A DNA stretch of 52,528 nucleotides from Halomonas sp. UBA3074. Lineage in GTDB: Bacteria; Pseudomonadota; Gammaproteobacteria; Pseudomonadales; Halomonadaceae. The position numbers and the translations under genes were made by a program. Below the pieces are notes generated by a model. The model had not been told where the DNA came from. It searched no databases and worked only from the letters and a program-made list of their open reading frames with translations. The stretch lies in assembly GCF_002366715.1 (NCBI RefSeq), contig NZ_DFBS01000006.1, forward strand, positions 1-52,528. The letters are read 5' to 3'. This document shows positions 41,609 through 50,548 of the stretch, one piece after another (the first letter of the stretch is position 1; each line of letters begins with the position of its first letter).

Positions 41609-43114
41609 CTACGCTGACTGAGCAATAATCTCTTTCCACTTGGCAGGCCCGGTTTGATGCACCGACGTACCCTGGCTATCGACAGCCACCGTCACGGGCA
41701 TATCTTCGACCTCGAACTCGTAGATCGCCTCCATGCCGAGATCTTCAAAGCCTACCACCCGCGATTTTTTAATCGCTTGGGCGACCAAGTAAGCCGAGCC
41801 ACCCACGGCCATGAGATATACCGCTTCGTTGTCGCGGATGGCCTCTATGGCGGTTTGGCCACGCTCTGCTTTACCTACCATGCCTAACAAGCCCGTTTCT
41901 TCCAACATGGTGCGGGTAAATTTATCCATTCGCGTGGCGGTCGTTGGACCAGCGGGCCCCACCACCTCGTCACCGATTGGATCAACCGGGCCGACGTAAT
42001 AAATGAAGCGTCCTTTCATGTCGACAGGTAGCGGCTCCCCTTTGGCTAGCATATCTACCATGCGCTTGTGGGCAGCGTCGCGGCCGGTTAACAGTTTGCC
42101 GTTTAGCAGTAGCGTATCGCCCGGCTGCCACGTTTTAACTTCAGCGGGTGTCACGGTATCCAGATTGACACGCTTGACGTTATCGCCTGCTTCGCGAGTG
42201 ATTTCCGGCCAATCCTCAAGCTTCGGCGCTTTTAACGCCGCAGGGCCTGAGCCATCCAGCGTAAAGTGGGCATGGCGGGTCGCCGCGCAGTTGGGAATAA
42301 TTGCAACCGGCTTGTTGGCCGCATGGGTCGGGTAATCTTTCACTTTGATATCGAGCACGGTGGTTAAACCGCCTAACCCTTGGGCGCCTATCCCACTCTT
42401 ATTGACCTTATCAAACAGCTCCAGGCGTATTTCTTCGGCCCGGTTGCTAGGGCCACGGGCCTGCAGATCCTGGATATCGATAGGATCCAGCAGCGCTTCT
42501 TTGGCAATCATCATCGCTTTTTCAGCGGTGCCACCAATGCCAATGCCTAGCATGCCGGGCGGACACCAACCCGCGCCCATCTTCGGCAGCTGCTCCATTA
42601 CCCAATCCACGACGCTATCGGAAGGGTTAAGCATGGCAAATTTAGACTTGGCTTCACTCCCCCCACCTTTAGCGGCCACGTGAATATCCACGCTGTCACC
42701 AGGCACAATTTGGTGATGGATAATGGCGGGAGTGTTGTCTTTGGTATTCGCACGCTTGCCGTCAGGGTCGGCCAGAACCGAGGCGCGCAGGACATTATCA
42801 GGCAGCAAATAGGCACGACGAACACCTTCGTTAATCATGTCGTCCAGGCTCATGTCCGCTTCCCAGGTCACGTTCATACCCACGTGAACGAACACGGTAA
42901 CGATGCCGGTGTCCTGACAAATCGGGCGATGCCCGGTGGCGCACATACGCGAATTAATGAGGATTTGTGCAATCGCATCTTTCGCAGCGGGATTCTCTTC
43001 ACGCTCATAGGCGGCCGCCATGGCATCAATAAAATCTTTAGGATGATAGTAAGAGATGTACTGCAGAGCATCGGCAACGCTTTGAATAACGTCGTCCTGG
43101 CGAATCACGGTCAT
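41609..43114 (-). CDS. Class I fumarate hydratase (4Fe-4S)
   Basis: Iron-sulfur fumarase, 501 aa, interconverting fumarate and malate. The N-terminal alpha domain has the cluster cysteines in GHRPICQDTGIVTVF, GAGWCPPGMLGIGIGGT and IPNCAATRHAHF. The C-terminal beta domain includes LLNGKLLTGRDAAHKRM and YVGPVDPIGDEVVGPAGPTTATRMD. Both domains are in one chain, as in FumA/FumB. Oxygen-labile clusters are a family property. Monocistronic by position, with a terminator behind it and 215 bases of noncoding sequence before it. Confidence 0.95.
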   Translation of the reverse strand: MTVIRQDDVIQSVADALQYISYYHPKDFIDAMAAAYEREENPAAKDAIAQILINSRMCATGHRPICQDTGIVTVFVHVGMNVTWEADMSLDDMINEGVRRAYLLPDNVLRASVLADPDGKRANTKDNTPAIIHHQIVPGDSVDIHVAAKGGGSEAKSKFAMLNPSDSVVDWVMEQLPKMGAGWCPPGMLGIGIGGTAEKAMMIAKEALLDPIDIQDLQARGPSNRAEEIRLELFDKVNKSGIGAQGLGGLTTVLDIKVKDYPTHAANKPVAIIPNCAATRHAHFTLDGSGPAALKAPKLEDWPEITREAGDNVKRVNLDTVTPAEVKTWQPGDTLLLNGKLLTGRDAAHKRMVDMLAKGEPLPVDMKGRFIYYVGPVDPIGDEVVGPAGPTTATRMDKFTRTMLEETGLLGMVGKAERGQTAIEAIRDNEAVYLMAVGGSAYLVAQAIKKSRVVGFEDLGMEAIYEFEVEDMPVTVAVDSQGTSVHQTGPAKWKEIIAQSA

Positions 43115-43329
43115 GGACTAACAGCTCCTAGGTTATCGTCTAGTCAGCGGCATTCTTGCGCATCGGCGCAAGTGCCGTCTTAGCGTGACGCCAGTATACC
43201 GTATTGCCCTGCTGCCAGCAGCACATCCTCAGTCTCAACGTGGTAGACGAAAGCATCTTTTCTTTTTTTCGCAGCATGCAAGATAACGGTATAAATTTTG
43301 ACTAGAACTAGCCTTAGCTCAATATAAAG

Positions 43330-44154
43330 CTATCCGCTTGATTGGCAGTGCGGACAATAATAGAGCCTGCGCGATCCCACCATTTGGCGCTCGATCACCG
43401 ACCCACAGCGGTGGCACTGAAGGCCGGCTCGATCGAACACCGCAAAACGCCACTGCTTGCGTGATTCGCCCGCTGCTTTAGCCTGTTCAATCCACGCTTC
43501 TGCATTGGTTACGCCGGCGGTTTGATAGGCTCGCCGAGTCGTCTCGATAATTGAGCGTGCAAGGGACTGCTGCTGCTTTGGAGTGAGGTCTACCGGCCGC
43601 GCGCTGGCGGGCAACTGCGTAAAAAAGAGAATTTCAGAGCGCAAATAATTGCCCAGCCCTGCGACTAAGCCTTGATCGAGCAACAGTGCGCCCAAACTAC
43701 GCTTGTAAAAACGCTTAAGCTGTAACCGCTCCAGGACATCCGCGGAGGTTACTTCCTGACTCAATAAGTCAGGCCCTAAACGGGCCAGAAAAGGATGTTC
43801 GGCGAGGTTATGGCTATGCCAAAGCGATATATCGGACGCGCTGTAAAGGCTAGCACAGCGCCCTTCTGCCGTTAGTCGAACGCGTAACGTGCGATTCGTG
43901 CTGGGCGGTTTATCCTCGCTATGCAGCTTCCAAACACCATAGAGCTGATTATGGGAGTAAAGCACGCGCTCATCAGCAAACCGAATCAGCATCGCTTTGC
44001 CACGCGTGTCTACCCGTGCTACTTGTACGCCAATAAAAGAGTCTGCTTGGCTTGCAAGCTCTGGAAAGGCAAACCAAGCTTTTTCAATGACTCGCCCGCC
44101 TATCTGCTGCTCTACACGGTCTGCCGCACGACGGATTTCTGGACCTTCGGGCAT
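43330..44154 (-). CDS. nei: Endonuclease VIII (Nei) DNA glycosylase
   Basis: Fpg/Nei-family bifunctional glycosylase/AP lyase for oxidised pyrimidines, 274 aa. The N-terminus MPEGPEIRRAADRVE provides the catalytic Pro2 and Glu3. The helix-two-turn-helix (LLDQGLVAGLGNYLRSEILF) and the C-terminal zinc finger (CHRCGSVIERQ...YYCPHC) are complete. It starts 4 bases after uvrB ends, so base-excision and nucleotide-excision genes share a message. Confidence 0.93.
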   Translation of the reverse strand: MPEGPEIRRAADRVEQQIGGRVIEKAWFAFPELASQADSFIGVQVARVDTRGKAMLIRFADERVLYSHNQLYGVWKLHSEDKPPSTNRTLRVRLTAEGRCASLYSASDISLWHSHNLAEHPFLARLGPDLLSQEVTSADVLERLQLKRFYKRSLGALLLDQGLVAGLGNYLRSEILFFTQLPASARPVDLTPKQQQSLARSIIETTRRAYQTAGVTNAEAWIEQAKAAGESRKQWRFAVFDRAGLQCHRCGSVIERQMVGSRRLYYCPHCQSSG

Positions 44155-44158
44155 GCCC

Positions 44159-46183
44159 TTAGCCCAGCGCCAGCTGTTTTTCTTTCATTTGATGAAGCTG
44201 GTCACGTAGCCGCGCAGCTTCCTCGAACTCCAGATTTTGCGCAGCTTCAAACATGGCATCCTCCAGCTTGCTAATCGCCCCCAGCAGATCCTGCTTGTTC
44301 ATGGTGGACACATCGTACTCAGCGCTATTTTCCGCCACTTTGCGTTCGTTGCCACGCCGACGGCTGCTCTTCTTGCCGGGCGCCTGGGCGGCTTCAAGGA
44401 TATCAGCCACCGACCGTGTGACCGTCGTGGGCGTAATACCGTGTTCCACGTTGTGCTCGGTTTGCTTCGCCCGGCGACGTTCTGTTTCATCAATGGCTTT
44501 GCGCATTGAGTCAGTAATGCGGTCGCCATACAGAATCGCCTTACCGTGCGCGTTACGGGCAGCCCGGCCAATGGTTTGTATCAGCGAGCGCTCCGCACGT
44601 AAAAAACCCTCTTTATCGGCGTCTAAAATAGCTACCAGCGAGACTTCGGGAATATCCAACCCTTCACGCAATAGGTTAATGCCTACCAGTACATCAAACT
44701 TACCCAAACGGAGGTCGCGTATGATCTCGACACGTTCAACGGTATCGATATCCGAGTGCAGGTAACGAACCCGTATACCGTGCTCGTCAAAGTACTCGGT
44801 CAGATCCTCCGCCATGCGTTTGGTGAGCGTGGTGACCAACACCCGCTCACCTACCGCCGTGCGCAGGCCAATCTCCGAAAGCAAGTCATCCACCTGAGTA
44901 CTGGCCGGGCGCACCTCGATTTCAGGGTCCAGCAATCCCGTGGGACGCACTACCTGTTCAACGGTTTGACTAGCGTGCTCGCCTTCATAGCGGCCAGGGG
45001 TGGCGGAAACAAAAATAGTTTGAGGGGAAATCGCCTCCCACTCTTCAAACTTCATGGGCCGGTTATCCAGCGCTGAAGGCAACCGGAAACCGTACTCTAC
45101 TAGGGTCTCTTTGCGTGAACGGTCGCCTTTGTACATGCCGCCTACCTGGGGCACGCTGACGTGCGACTCATCGATAAACAGCAGTGCATCATCGGGCAAG
45201 TAATCAAAAAATGTCGGCGGTGGCTCGCCAGGGGCACGACCGGATAGATAACGTGAGTAGTTTTCAATGCCGTTGCAGTACCCCAGCTCCAGCATCATCT
45301 CAATATCGTAAAGTGTGCGCTGTTCCAGGCGCTGCGCTTCGACCAGGCGCTCATGCTTGCGCATCCATTCAAGTCGCTGCTTAAGCTCTTCTTTAATGGC
45401 ATCGATGGCACCAAGAATGGTTTCCCGTGGTGTCACGTAGTGCGATTTAGGGTAAATCGTCATGCGCGGCACCTCGCCCTTGACGGCCCCCGTTAGCGGG
45501 TCGAACAGGCGAATCGTGTCAATCTCGCTATCGAACAGCTCCACACGCACCGCTTCTTCATCGGAGTCGGCGGGGAAGATATCGATCACGTCGCCGCGGA
45601 CGCGATACGTACCGCGCCGAAAATCCATGTCGTTACGGGTGTATTGCAGCTCGGCTAGCCGACGCAGGAACGCGCGCTGGTCGATCAGCTCACCTCGCGT
45701 AAAGTGCAGACGCATCTTGAGATACTGATCCGGATCACCTAGACCGTAGATAGCGGATACAGAAACGACGATCAGCGCATCGCGGCGTTCCAGGAGTGCC
45801 TTCGTGGCAGAGAGACGCATCTGCTCAATGTGATCATTGATGGAGGCATCTTTCTCGATAAAGGTATCAGAGGAAGGGACATAGGCTTCCGGTTGGTAGT
45901 AATCGTAGTAAGAAACGAAATACTCCACCGCATTGTCCGGGAAAAACGCCTTGAACTCCCCATACAATTGGGCCGCCAGAGTCTTGTTGGGCGCCATCAC
46001 AATCGTCGGACGCTGTTGCTGCTCAACGATATTGGCCATGGTGAAGGTTTTGCCGGAGCCCGTCACACCGAGGAGCGTTTGGTGGGCAAGCCCAGATTCC
46101 AGGCCACTAATCAACCCTTTAATGGCGGCAGGCTGGTCACCGGCAGGCTGAAATTTTGACTGTAATCGAAAGGCTTTGCTCAT
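44159..46183 (-). CDS. uvrB: UvrABC excinuclease subunit B
   Basis: Damage-verification helicase of nucleotide excision repair, 674 aa. Walker A is GVTGSGKTFTMANI, followed by the beta-hairpin YYDYYQPEAYVPSSDTFIEKD, DEXH-type LLFIDESHVSVPQ, helicase motifs in the second RecA domain (VLVGINLLREGLDIPEVSLVAILDADKEGFLRAERSLIQTIGRAARN), and the C-terminal UVR domain (LEDAMFEAAQNLEFEEAARLRDQL) that binds UvrC. No LexA-type box lies in the 36 bases between osmC and uvrB, so SOS control, if any, would act further upstream. Confidence 0.97.
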   Translation of the reverse strand: MSKAFRLQSKFQPAGDQPAAIKGLISGLESGLAHQTLLGVTGSGKTFTMANIVEQQQRPTIVMAPNKTLAAQLYGEFKAFFPDNAVEYFVSYYDYYQPEAYVPSSDTFIEKDASINDHIEQMRLSATKALLERRDALIVVSVSAIYGLGDPDQYLKMRLHFTRGELIDQRAFLRRLAELQYTRNDMDFRRGTYRVRGDVIDIFPADSDEEAVRVELFDSEIDTIRLFDPLTGAVKGEVPRMTIYPKSHYVTPRETILGAIDAIKEELKQRLEWMRKHERLVEAQRLEQRTLYDIEMMLELGYCNGIENYSRYLSGRAPGEPPPTFFDYLPDDALLFIDESHVSVPQVGGMYKGDRSRKETLVEYGFRLPSALDNRPMKFEEWEAISPQTIFVSATPGRYEGEHASQTVEQVVRPTGLLDPEIEVRPASTQVDDLLSEIGLRTAVGERVLVTTLTKRMAEDLTEYFDEHGIRVRYLHSDIDTVERVEIIRDLRLGKFDVLVGINLLREGLDIPEVSLVAILDADKEGFLRAERSLIQTIGRAARNAHGKAILYGDRITDSMRKAIDETERRRAKQTEHNVEHGITPTTVTRSVADILEAAQAPGKKSSRRRGNERKVAENSAEYDVSTMNKQDLLGAISKLEDAMFEAAQNLEFEEAARLRDQLHQMKEKQLALG

Positions 46184-46219
46184 CGGTACTCCAAAAAGGG
46201 GAAACGGGATAAGTGGTAA

Positions 46220-46627
46220 CTAAACAAGTCGTGTCGCGATCTCAACCGTCGATTCCGTCATTAATCGCTGAATCGGGCAGCGGTGGCTGATTTCTTCAAG
46301 CCTGGCGCGCTGTTCAGGGTCGTGAATACCGTGCAACGTTAGCGCAACTTCCAGCCGGTACAGCCCTTTTCTTTCCTGACTATCATCACGCTGTACCGTG
46401 GCGGTCACGCCTTCAAGTGGCCACCCCTTGCGCTTGGCATACATCTTCACCGTGATAGCCTTGCACGTGCCTAGGGCAATATCGAAGTAGTCGTGAGGAT
46501 CAGGCGCACTCCCCTCGCCGCCAACGATGGGGGGCACATCGGCGTACAAATCCTCCAGCCCATCGACTTTTACACACTGTCTGAAGGCATGATTACGTTC
46601 GCTAATAACGGTAATAGGGATATGCAT
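46220..46627 (-). CDS. OsmC-family protein
   Basis: A 135-aa protein of the OsmC/Ohr superfamily. The two redox cysteines are in GTCKAITVKMYAKRKG and ISHRCPIQRLM, the usual peroxidatic and resolving positions. Sequences of this type are close to the YhfA/OsmC-like branch and not to Ohr. Peroxide reduction is the family activity. It overlaps the upstream HMA-like gene by one base (TAATG), so both are expected in fixed ratio, and is 36 bases ahead of uvrB. Confidence 0.9.
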   Translation of the reverse strand: MHIPITVISERNHAFRQCVKVDGLEDLYADVPPIVGGEGSAPDPHDYFDIALGTCKAITVKMYAKRKGWPLEGVTATVQRDDSQERKGLYRLEVALTLHGIHDPEQRARLEEISHRCPIQRLMTESTVEIATRLV

Positions 46628-46824
46628 TAAGATACCTTGACGCCAAGCTTGAGTTTTTCAATGGCGTTGATGAGCGATTCGCGCTTTGCTCGGCCTTCTA
46701 CGTCGGCGCCGTGGCGCCCCACTTCGGCGCTGTCTACGCCATCAAGCATCATGAGCGCGGTGGTGATTTTGTTCACCTGCTCGACCGATTTAACACCCTG
46801 AAACGTTAATGATTGCTGCGCCAT
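46627..46824 (-). CDS. HMA-fold small protein lacking the metal-binding CxxC
   Basis: A 65-aa protein with the ferredoxin-like heavy-metal-associated fold: LTFQGVKSVEQVNKITTALMMLDGVDSAEVGRHGADVEG...ESLINAIEKLKLGVKV lines up with copper chaperones such as CopZ. The loop that should read GMxCxxC reads GVKSVEQ, and the whole protein contains no cysteine. It cannot bind Cu(I) in the usual way. Its stop overlaps the osmC start. It may be a partner or regulatory domain for OsmC; function unknown. Confidence 0.8.
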   Translation of the reverse strand: MAQQSLTFQGVKSVEQVNKITTALMMLDGVDSAEVGRHGADVEGRAKRESLINAIEKLKLGVKVS

Positions 46825-46852
46825 ACTGTTTCCCTGCCTATTGACCTATGCA

Positions 46853-46876
46853 AGACTCCTACGAAGGAAGGAGTCT
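46853..46876. repeat. Inverted repeat upstream of the HMA-osmC-uvrB-nei run
   Basis: An 8-bp perfect inverted repeat (AGACTCCT at 46853-46860, AGGAGTCT at 46869-46876; 8-base centre) in the divergent region between the HMA gene and ygfZ, about 30 bases before the HMA ATG. Possible operator or leader hairpin. Confidence 0.5.
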
Positions 46877-46996
46877 AGCACGCTAATAGAGCCTTGCAAT
46901 TAATGCTCAATGCCCGCACTTAATGCCACTAGAACGCACGTTTCTGCGTGCATGCTTACCATGGCAGGCATCTCACCACATTGATCAGGAGTTTTT

Positions 46997-47983
46997 ATGG
47001 CGACCGTTACCTCAAGCAATGCCGCCCTTGGCAGCGTCCGCCTTACTCACCTAGCGGCACTGGATGTGAAAGGCACCGATGCGGAAAAGTTTCTTCAAGG
47101 GCAGACAAGCGCACAGGTCAGCCTAGCCGATGGGCACTTTGCGCCGTTGACCTGCTTTTGCACGCCAAAGGGCCGCATGCTGGCCAATGCCCAGTTGCTG
47201 CGCATAGGAGATGAACATTACCGGCTGCTGTTAAGCAGTACCCTTTTAGATAGCTTAGCCACGCATCTTAAAAAATTCGCCGCTTTCTATAAGGCCGAAC
47301 TGACGGCCCTACCTAATCTCACCTTCATCGGCACCGACGGCAATGATCAAGCACTTAATGACCAACTTGGCCTGAACCTGCCTGAAAAGAATTTTCCTGA
47401 GCAGATTGGCACCCATACTGGCAGCGAGCAGGCTTTTGCACTGCGTTACCCCGGTGTGACACCACGTTGGCTAGTATGTTTCGATGATGCTGTCCACGCT
47501 GACGAACTATCGGTCTCGGACGACGATACGCACCGTAACGCATGGCATCTTGAAGATATTCGCAGTGGCTTAGCGTGGCTGACCGAGGCGCAGCAGGATC
47601 ACTTTTTACCGCAAATGCTCAACTGGGAAGCCTTGGGCGGGATTAGCTTTAAGAAAGGCTGCTATACCGGCCAGGAAGTCGTCGCTCGGGCTCACTTCCG
47701 CGGCCAGGTGAAAAAGCGTCTGCTGCCTGTCAGCGTTGAGACGGCTACACTACCGCAGATAGGCGCCAGCCTTACGACCGGGGAGGATAAAGCGGTCGGC
47801 GAAGTGGTGGCCAGCGCCGTCAACGAGCAAGGTGGCATCGAACTGCTTGCGGTGATGAGTACCAAGGTCATCGAAGAAACAGTGCCGCTCTTTTTAGCGG
47901 GCGCCCCTGCCGATCTGTTACCGCTGCCCTATACGATCGAGCGGGTTGACCCGGAGCAGCTGGCAGTGCGCCTCAACGGCTAG
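46997..47983 (+). CDS. ygfZ: YgfZ/GcvT-domain folate-binding protein (Fe-S cluster maintenance)
   Basis: Tetrahydrofolate-dependent protein needed for some Fe-S enzymes such as MiaB. The 328-aa protein has the defining motif KKGCYTGQEVVARAHFRG (conserved Cys in KGCYTGQE) at about residues 222-239, the N-terminal DVKGTDAEKFLQGQTSAQV, and FCTPKGRMLANAQL. The ATG follows CAGGAG. Transcribed rightward; its end is 6 bases from the tatD stop. Confidence 0.93.
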   Translation: MATVTSSNAALGSVRLTHLAALDVKGTDAEKFLQGQTSAQVSLADGHFAPLTCFCTPKGRMLANAQLLRIGDEHYRLLLSSTLLDSLATHLKKFAAFYKAELTALPNLTFIGTDGNDQALNDQLGLNLPEKNFPEQIGTHTGSEQAFALRYPGVTPRWLVCFDDAVHADELSVSDDDTHRNAWHLEDIRSGLAWLTEAQQDHFLPQMLNWEALGGISFKKGCYTGQEVVARAHFRGQVKKRLLPVSVETATLPQIGASLTTGEDKAVGEVVASAVNEQGGIELLAVMSTKVIEETVPLFLAGAPADLLPLPYTIERVDPEQLAVRLNG

Positions 47984-47989
47984 CACTGG

Positions 47990-48757
47990 CTAAACGTGAG
48001 GTAATCCAAACAGCGCCGTGGCAGTGTGACTACTTAGGCGCGCCGCTTGCTCCACCGTTTGGCCACGCAGGCTAGCCACCACTTGGCATACCTCAGCCAC
48101 CCGACAAGGCTCATTCCGCCTGCCCTGATAGCCACTAAGCGGCATATCAGGGCTGTCGGTCTCCAGTACGAACGCATCATCCGGCAGCGCTTCAACGGTT
48201 CGCTGCAAACGTTTGGCACGCTCATAGGTGACCGCGCCGCCCAGCCCCAACTTGAACCCCAAATCGAGAAACTTCTCCGCCTGCTCAAGAGAGCCAGAGA
48301 AGGCGTGAATTAACCCAGCTTGAGGCAGCGCCAGTTGGCGAAGTCGCTTGGCGACTTTATCGTTCGCATGGACACAGTGCACCACTACCGGCAAGGAGTG
48401 ACGCTTAGCAAGCTTTAACTGGGCGTCAAAATAGTGCCATTGCGTATCCAGCGTGTCACCAAAGCGGCCATCGATACCACACTCGCCTAGTGCCACGGCC
48501 TCAGGGTGCTCGCTCAGGGATTGATCGAGCGCCTCGAGGTCGGCCTCTTGATGCTGCTGTATAAAGTAAGGGTGAAGCCCCAAGCACACAGAAGTGTCAT
48601 CCCGCTCGCCCAGCGCCAGCACGTCTTGCCAGCGGGCACGGGTGGTACCTGGCACCACAAAATGCGCCACACCCGCCGCCTTGGCAGCCTCAACTACTTC
48701 AGCGCGGTCAGTATCGAACTGAGTGAAGTCCAGATGACAGTGCGCATCGATCAACAT
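47990..48757 (-). CDS. TatD-family metal-dependent deoxyribonuclease
   Basis: Metal-dependent hydrolase of the amidohydrolase fold, 255 aa. Metal ligands are visible in MLIDAHCHLDF (HxH), the Glu of ALGECGID, the His residues of PVVVHCVHAND and IHAFSGS, and the Asp of ETDSPDMP. The details fit the YjjV branch rather than TatD itself. The family includes 3'-5' exonucleases and D-Tyr-tRNA deacylase-like enzymes. It starts 8 bases after prfC and is probably cotranscribed with it. Confidence 0.9.
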   Translation of the reverse strand: MLIDAHCHLDFTQFDTDRAEVVEAAKAAGVAHFVVPGTTRARWQDVLALGERDDTSVCLGLHPYFIQQHQEADLEALDQSLSEHPEAVALGECGIDGRFGDTLDTQWHYFDAQLKLAKRHSLPVVVHCVHANDKVAKRLRQLALPQAGLIHAFSGSLEQAEKFLDLGFKLGLGGAVTYERAKRLQRTVEALPDDAFVLETDSPDMPLSGYQGRRNEPCRVAEVCQVVASLRGQTVEQAARLSSHTATALFGLPHV

Positions 48758-48765
48758 AGCAATGC

Positions 48766-50355
48766 TTAGTGTTCCCGAGTGGGTTGGAAACGAATGTCCG
48801 GCCAGCGCTCCTGCGTCATCTGTAGATTCACTCGGGTTGGCGCGATATAGGTGAGATAGCCACCGCCATCGATTGCCAGGTTAGCACTGGCCTTGCGCTT
48901 AAACTCTTCGAGCTTTTTAGCATCTTCACAGTAGACCCAGCGGGCGGTCTGCACATTGACGCCTTCGTAGAGACAGTCGACCTTGTACTCTTCCTTCAAA
49001 CGATGCGCGACCACGTCAAACTGTAGGGTACCCACTGCGCCGAGAATCAGGTCGTTGTTATCCATCGGCATAAAGACCTGCGTTGCGCCCTCTTCAGAGA
49101 GTTGCTGCAAGCCTTTTTGAAGCGCTTTCATCTTCAGCGGATCTTTCAGCCGTACCCGTTTGAAAAGCTCGGGTGCAAAGTGAGGTATGCCGGTAAAGCG
49201 CATATCCTCACCTACAGTGAAGGTATCACCGATCTGAATGGTACCGTGGTTGTGCAGGCCGATTATGTCGCCGGGCCACGCTTCTTCGACTTGTGAGCGG
49301 TCGGAGGCCATAAAGGTCAACGCATCGGCAATTTTGACGTCTTTGCCAATACGCACATGGCGCATCTTCATGTTCTTTTCGTACTTGCCTGAACAGACCC
49401 GTAAGAAAGCGATGCGATCCCGGTGGTTGGGGTCCATGTTGGCCTGAATTTTAAACACGAAACCGGTGAAGCGATCATCTTCAGAAGTCACCACTCGGGT
49501 ATCGGTTTCATGGGCCTGGGGCGGTGGCGCGTACTCGACAAAGCCATCCAGCATTTCACGCACCCCAAAGTTACCCATGGCGGTGCCAAAATAGACCGGG
49601 GAAAGCTCGCCGCGACGATACGCCTCCAGATCAAACTCATGAGACGCGCCGCGCACCAACTCCACTTCCATGCGCAGCTCTTCCGCCTGCTCTTCACCTA
49701 GAACCGCATCGACCTCGGGGTTATCCAGGCCCTCAATACGCTTGTCTTCAGGGATGCGACTTCCTTGGCCCTGGGTGTAGAGATGGATTACGTCATTGTA
49801 GAGGTGATAAACGCCCTTGAAGTGTCGTCCCATGCCAATCGGCCAAGTCATTGGCGCGCACTGAATATTGAGTACCGTCTCGACCTCATCCATCACTTCA
49901 ATAGGGTCGCGAATGTCACGGTCCATTTTATTGATAAAGGTGAGGATAGGAGTTGTCCGCAGGCGACACACTTCCATCAGTTTAATGGTGCGATCCTCAA
50001 CACCCTTTGCGCCATCGATCACCATGAGTGCCGAGTCAACCGCCGTGAGCGTGCGGTAAGTATCTTCAGAGAAATCTTCGTGGCCAGGGGTATCCAGCAA
50101 GTTGACGATGCGCCCCCCGTAGGGAAACTGCATCACCGAGGTGGTTACCGAAATCCCCCGTTCCTGCTCCATCTTCATCCAGTCAGAGGTCGCGTGGCGG
50201 TCATTACGTTTACTTTTGACCGAGCCTGCTAGCTGAATGGCGTTGCCAAATAGCAGCATTTTTTCGGTGATCGTGGTTTTACCGGCATCGGGGTGCGAGA
50301 TAATAGCGAAGGTCCTGCGAAGCTCTGCTTCACGGGCTAATTGAGTCTCTTTCAT
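48766..50355 (-). CDS. prfC: Peptide chain release factor 3
   Basis: Translational GTPase that recycles RF1/RF2 from the ribosome, 529 aa. The GTPase motifs are G1 ISHPDAGKTTITEK, switch region RGISVTTSVMQF, G3 LLDTPGHEDFSEDTYRTL, G4 FINKMDRD. Domain II/III sequence (GTAMGNFGVREMLDGFVEYAPPP, GAVGTLQFDVVAHRLKEEY) is standard for RF3. Preceded by 193 noncoding bases with an imperfect inverted repeat. Confidence 0.96.
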   Translation of the reverse strand: MKETQLAREAELRRTFAIISHPDAGKTTITEKMLLFGNAIQLAGSVKSKRNDRHATSDWMKMEQERGISVTTSVMQFPYGGRIVNLLDTPGHEDFSEDTYRTLTAVDSALMVIDGAKGVEDRTIKLMEVCRLRTTPILTFINKMDRDIRDPIEVMDEVETVLNIQCAPMTWPIGMGRHFKGVYHLYNDVIHLYTQGQGSRIPEDKRIEGLDNPEVDAVLGEEQAEELRMEVELVRGASHEFDLEAYRRGELSPVYFGTAMGNFGVREMLDGFVEYAPPPQAHETDTRVVTSEDDRFTGFVFKIQANMDPNHRDRIAFLRVCSGKYEKNMKMRHVRIGKDVKIADALTFMASDRSQVEEAWPGDIIGLHNHGTIQIGDTFTVGEDMRFTGIPHFAPELFKRVRLKDPLKMKALQKGLQQLSEEGATQVFMPMDNNDLILGAVGTLQFDVVAHRLKEEYKVDCLYEGVNVQTARWVYCEDAKKLEEFKRKASANLAIDGGGYLTYIAPTRVNLQMTQERWPDIRFQPTREH

Positions 50356-50409
50356 TATGCCTCTTCAAATATAGGTACCCAGCGCAGCACTCCAACACTT
50401 GGCCACCGC

Positions 50410-50443
50410 GCGTTAAGCAATTCCATTACGGTAATTGTAACGC
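50410..50443. repeat. Imperfect inverted repeat upstream of prfC
   Basis: Arms GCGTTAAGCAATT (50410-50422) and AATTGTAACGC (50433-50443) pair over 11 bases with a 2-base AG bulge, about 55-90 bases before the prfC ATG. It may be an operator or leader hairpin; no function can be assigned. Confidence 0.45.
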
Positions 50444-50498
50444 TTGGAGGCGGTGGTTGTCGCGGATGTCGTCAATCGAGGAATCCATGCAAGCGACC

Positions 50499-50527
50499 AA
50501 AAAAAACGCTGAGCAAGTCAGCGTTTT
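50499..50527 (-). terminator. Terminator of the YjfB-family gene
   Basis: Ten-bp perfect stem AAAACGCTGA (50503-50512) / TCAGCGTTTT (50518-50527), 5-base loop, then eight T residues on the minus strand. It lies 21 bases past the stop of the small gene. Confidence 0.92.
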
Positions 50528-50548
50528 GAGATTGAGCGTCGACCAAGA

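Noticed and set aside
43300..43329. GACTAG/CTAGCC inverted repeat as a terminator for nei
   Set aside because: The arms have a mismatch, the loop would be only two bases, and it lies upstream of nei's stop side in the wrong orientation to serve as its terminator.
46184..46219. LexA box directly upstream of uvrB
   Set aside because: No CTG-N10-CAG arrangement occurs in the 36 bases between osmC and uvrB.
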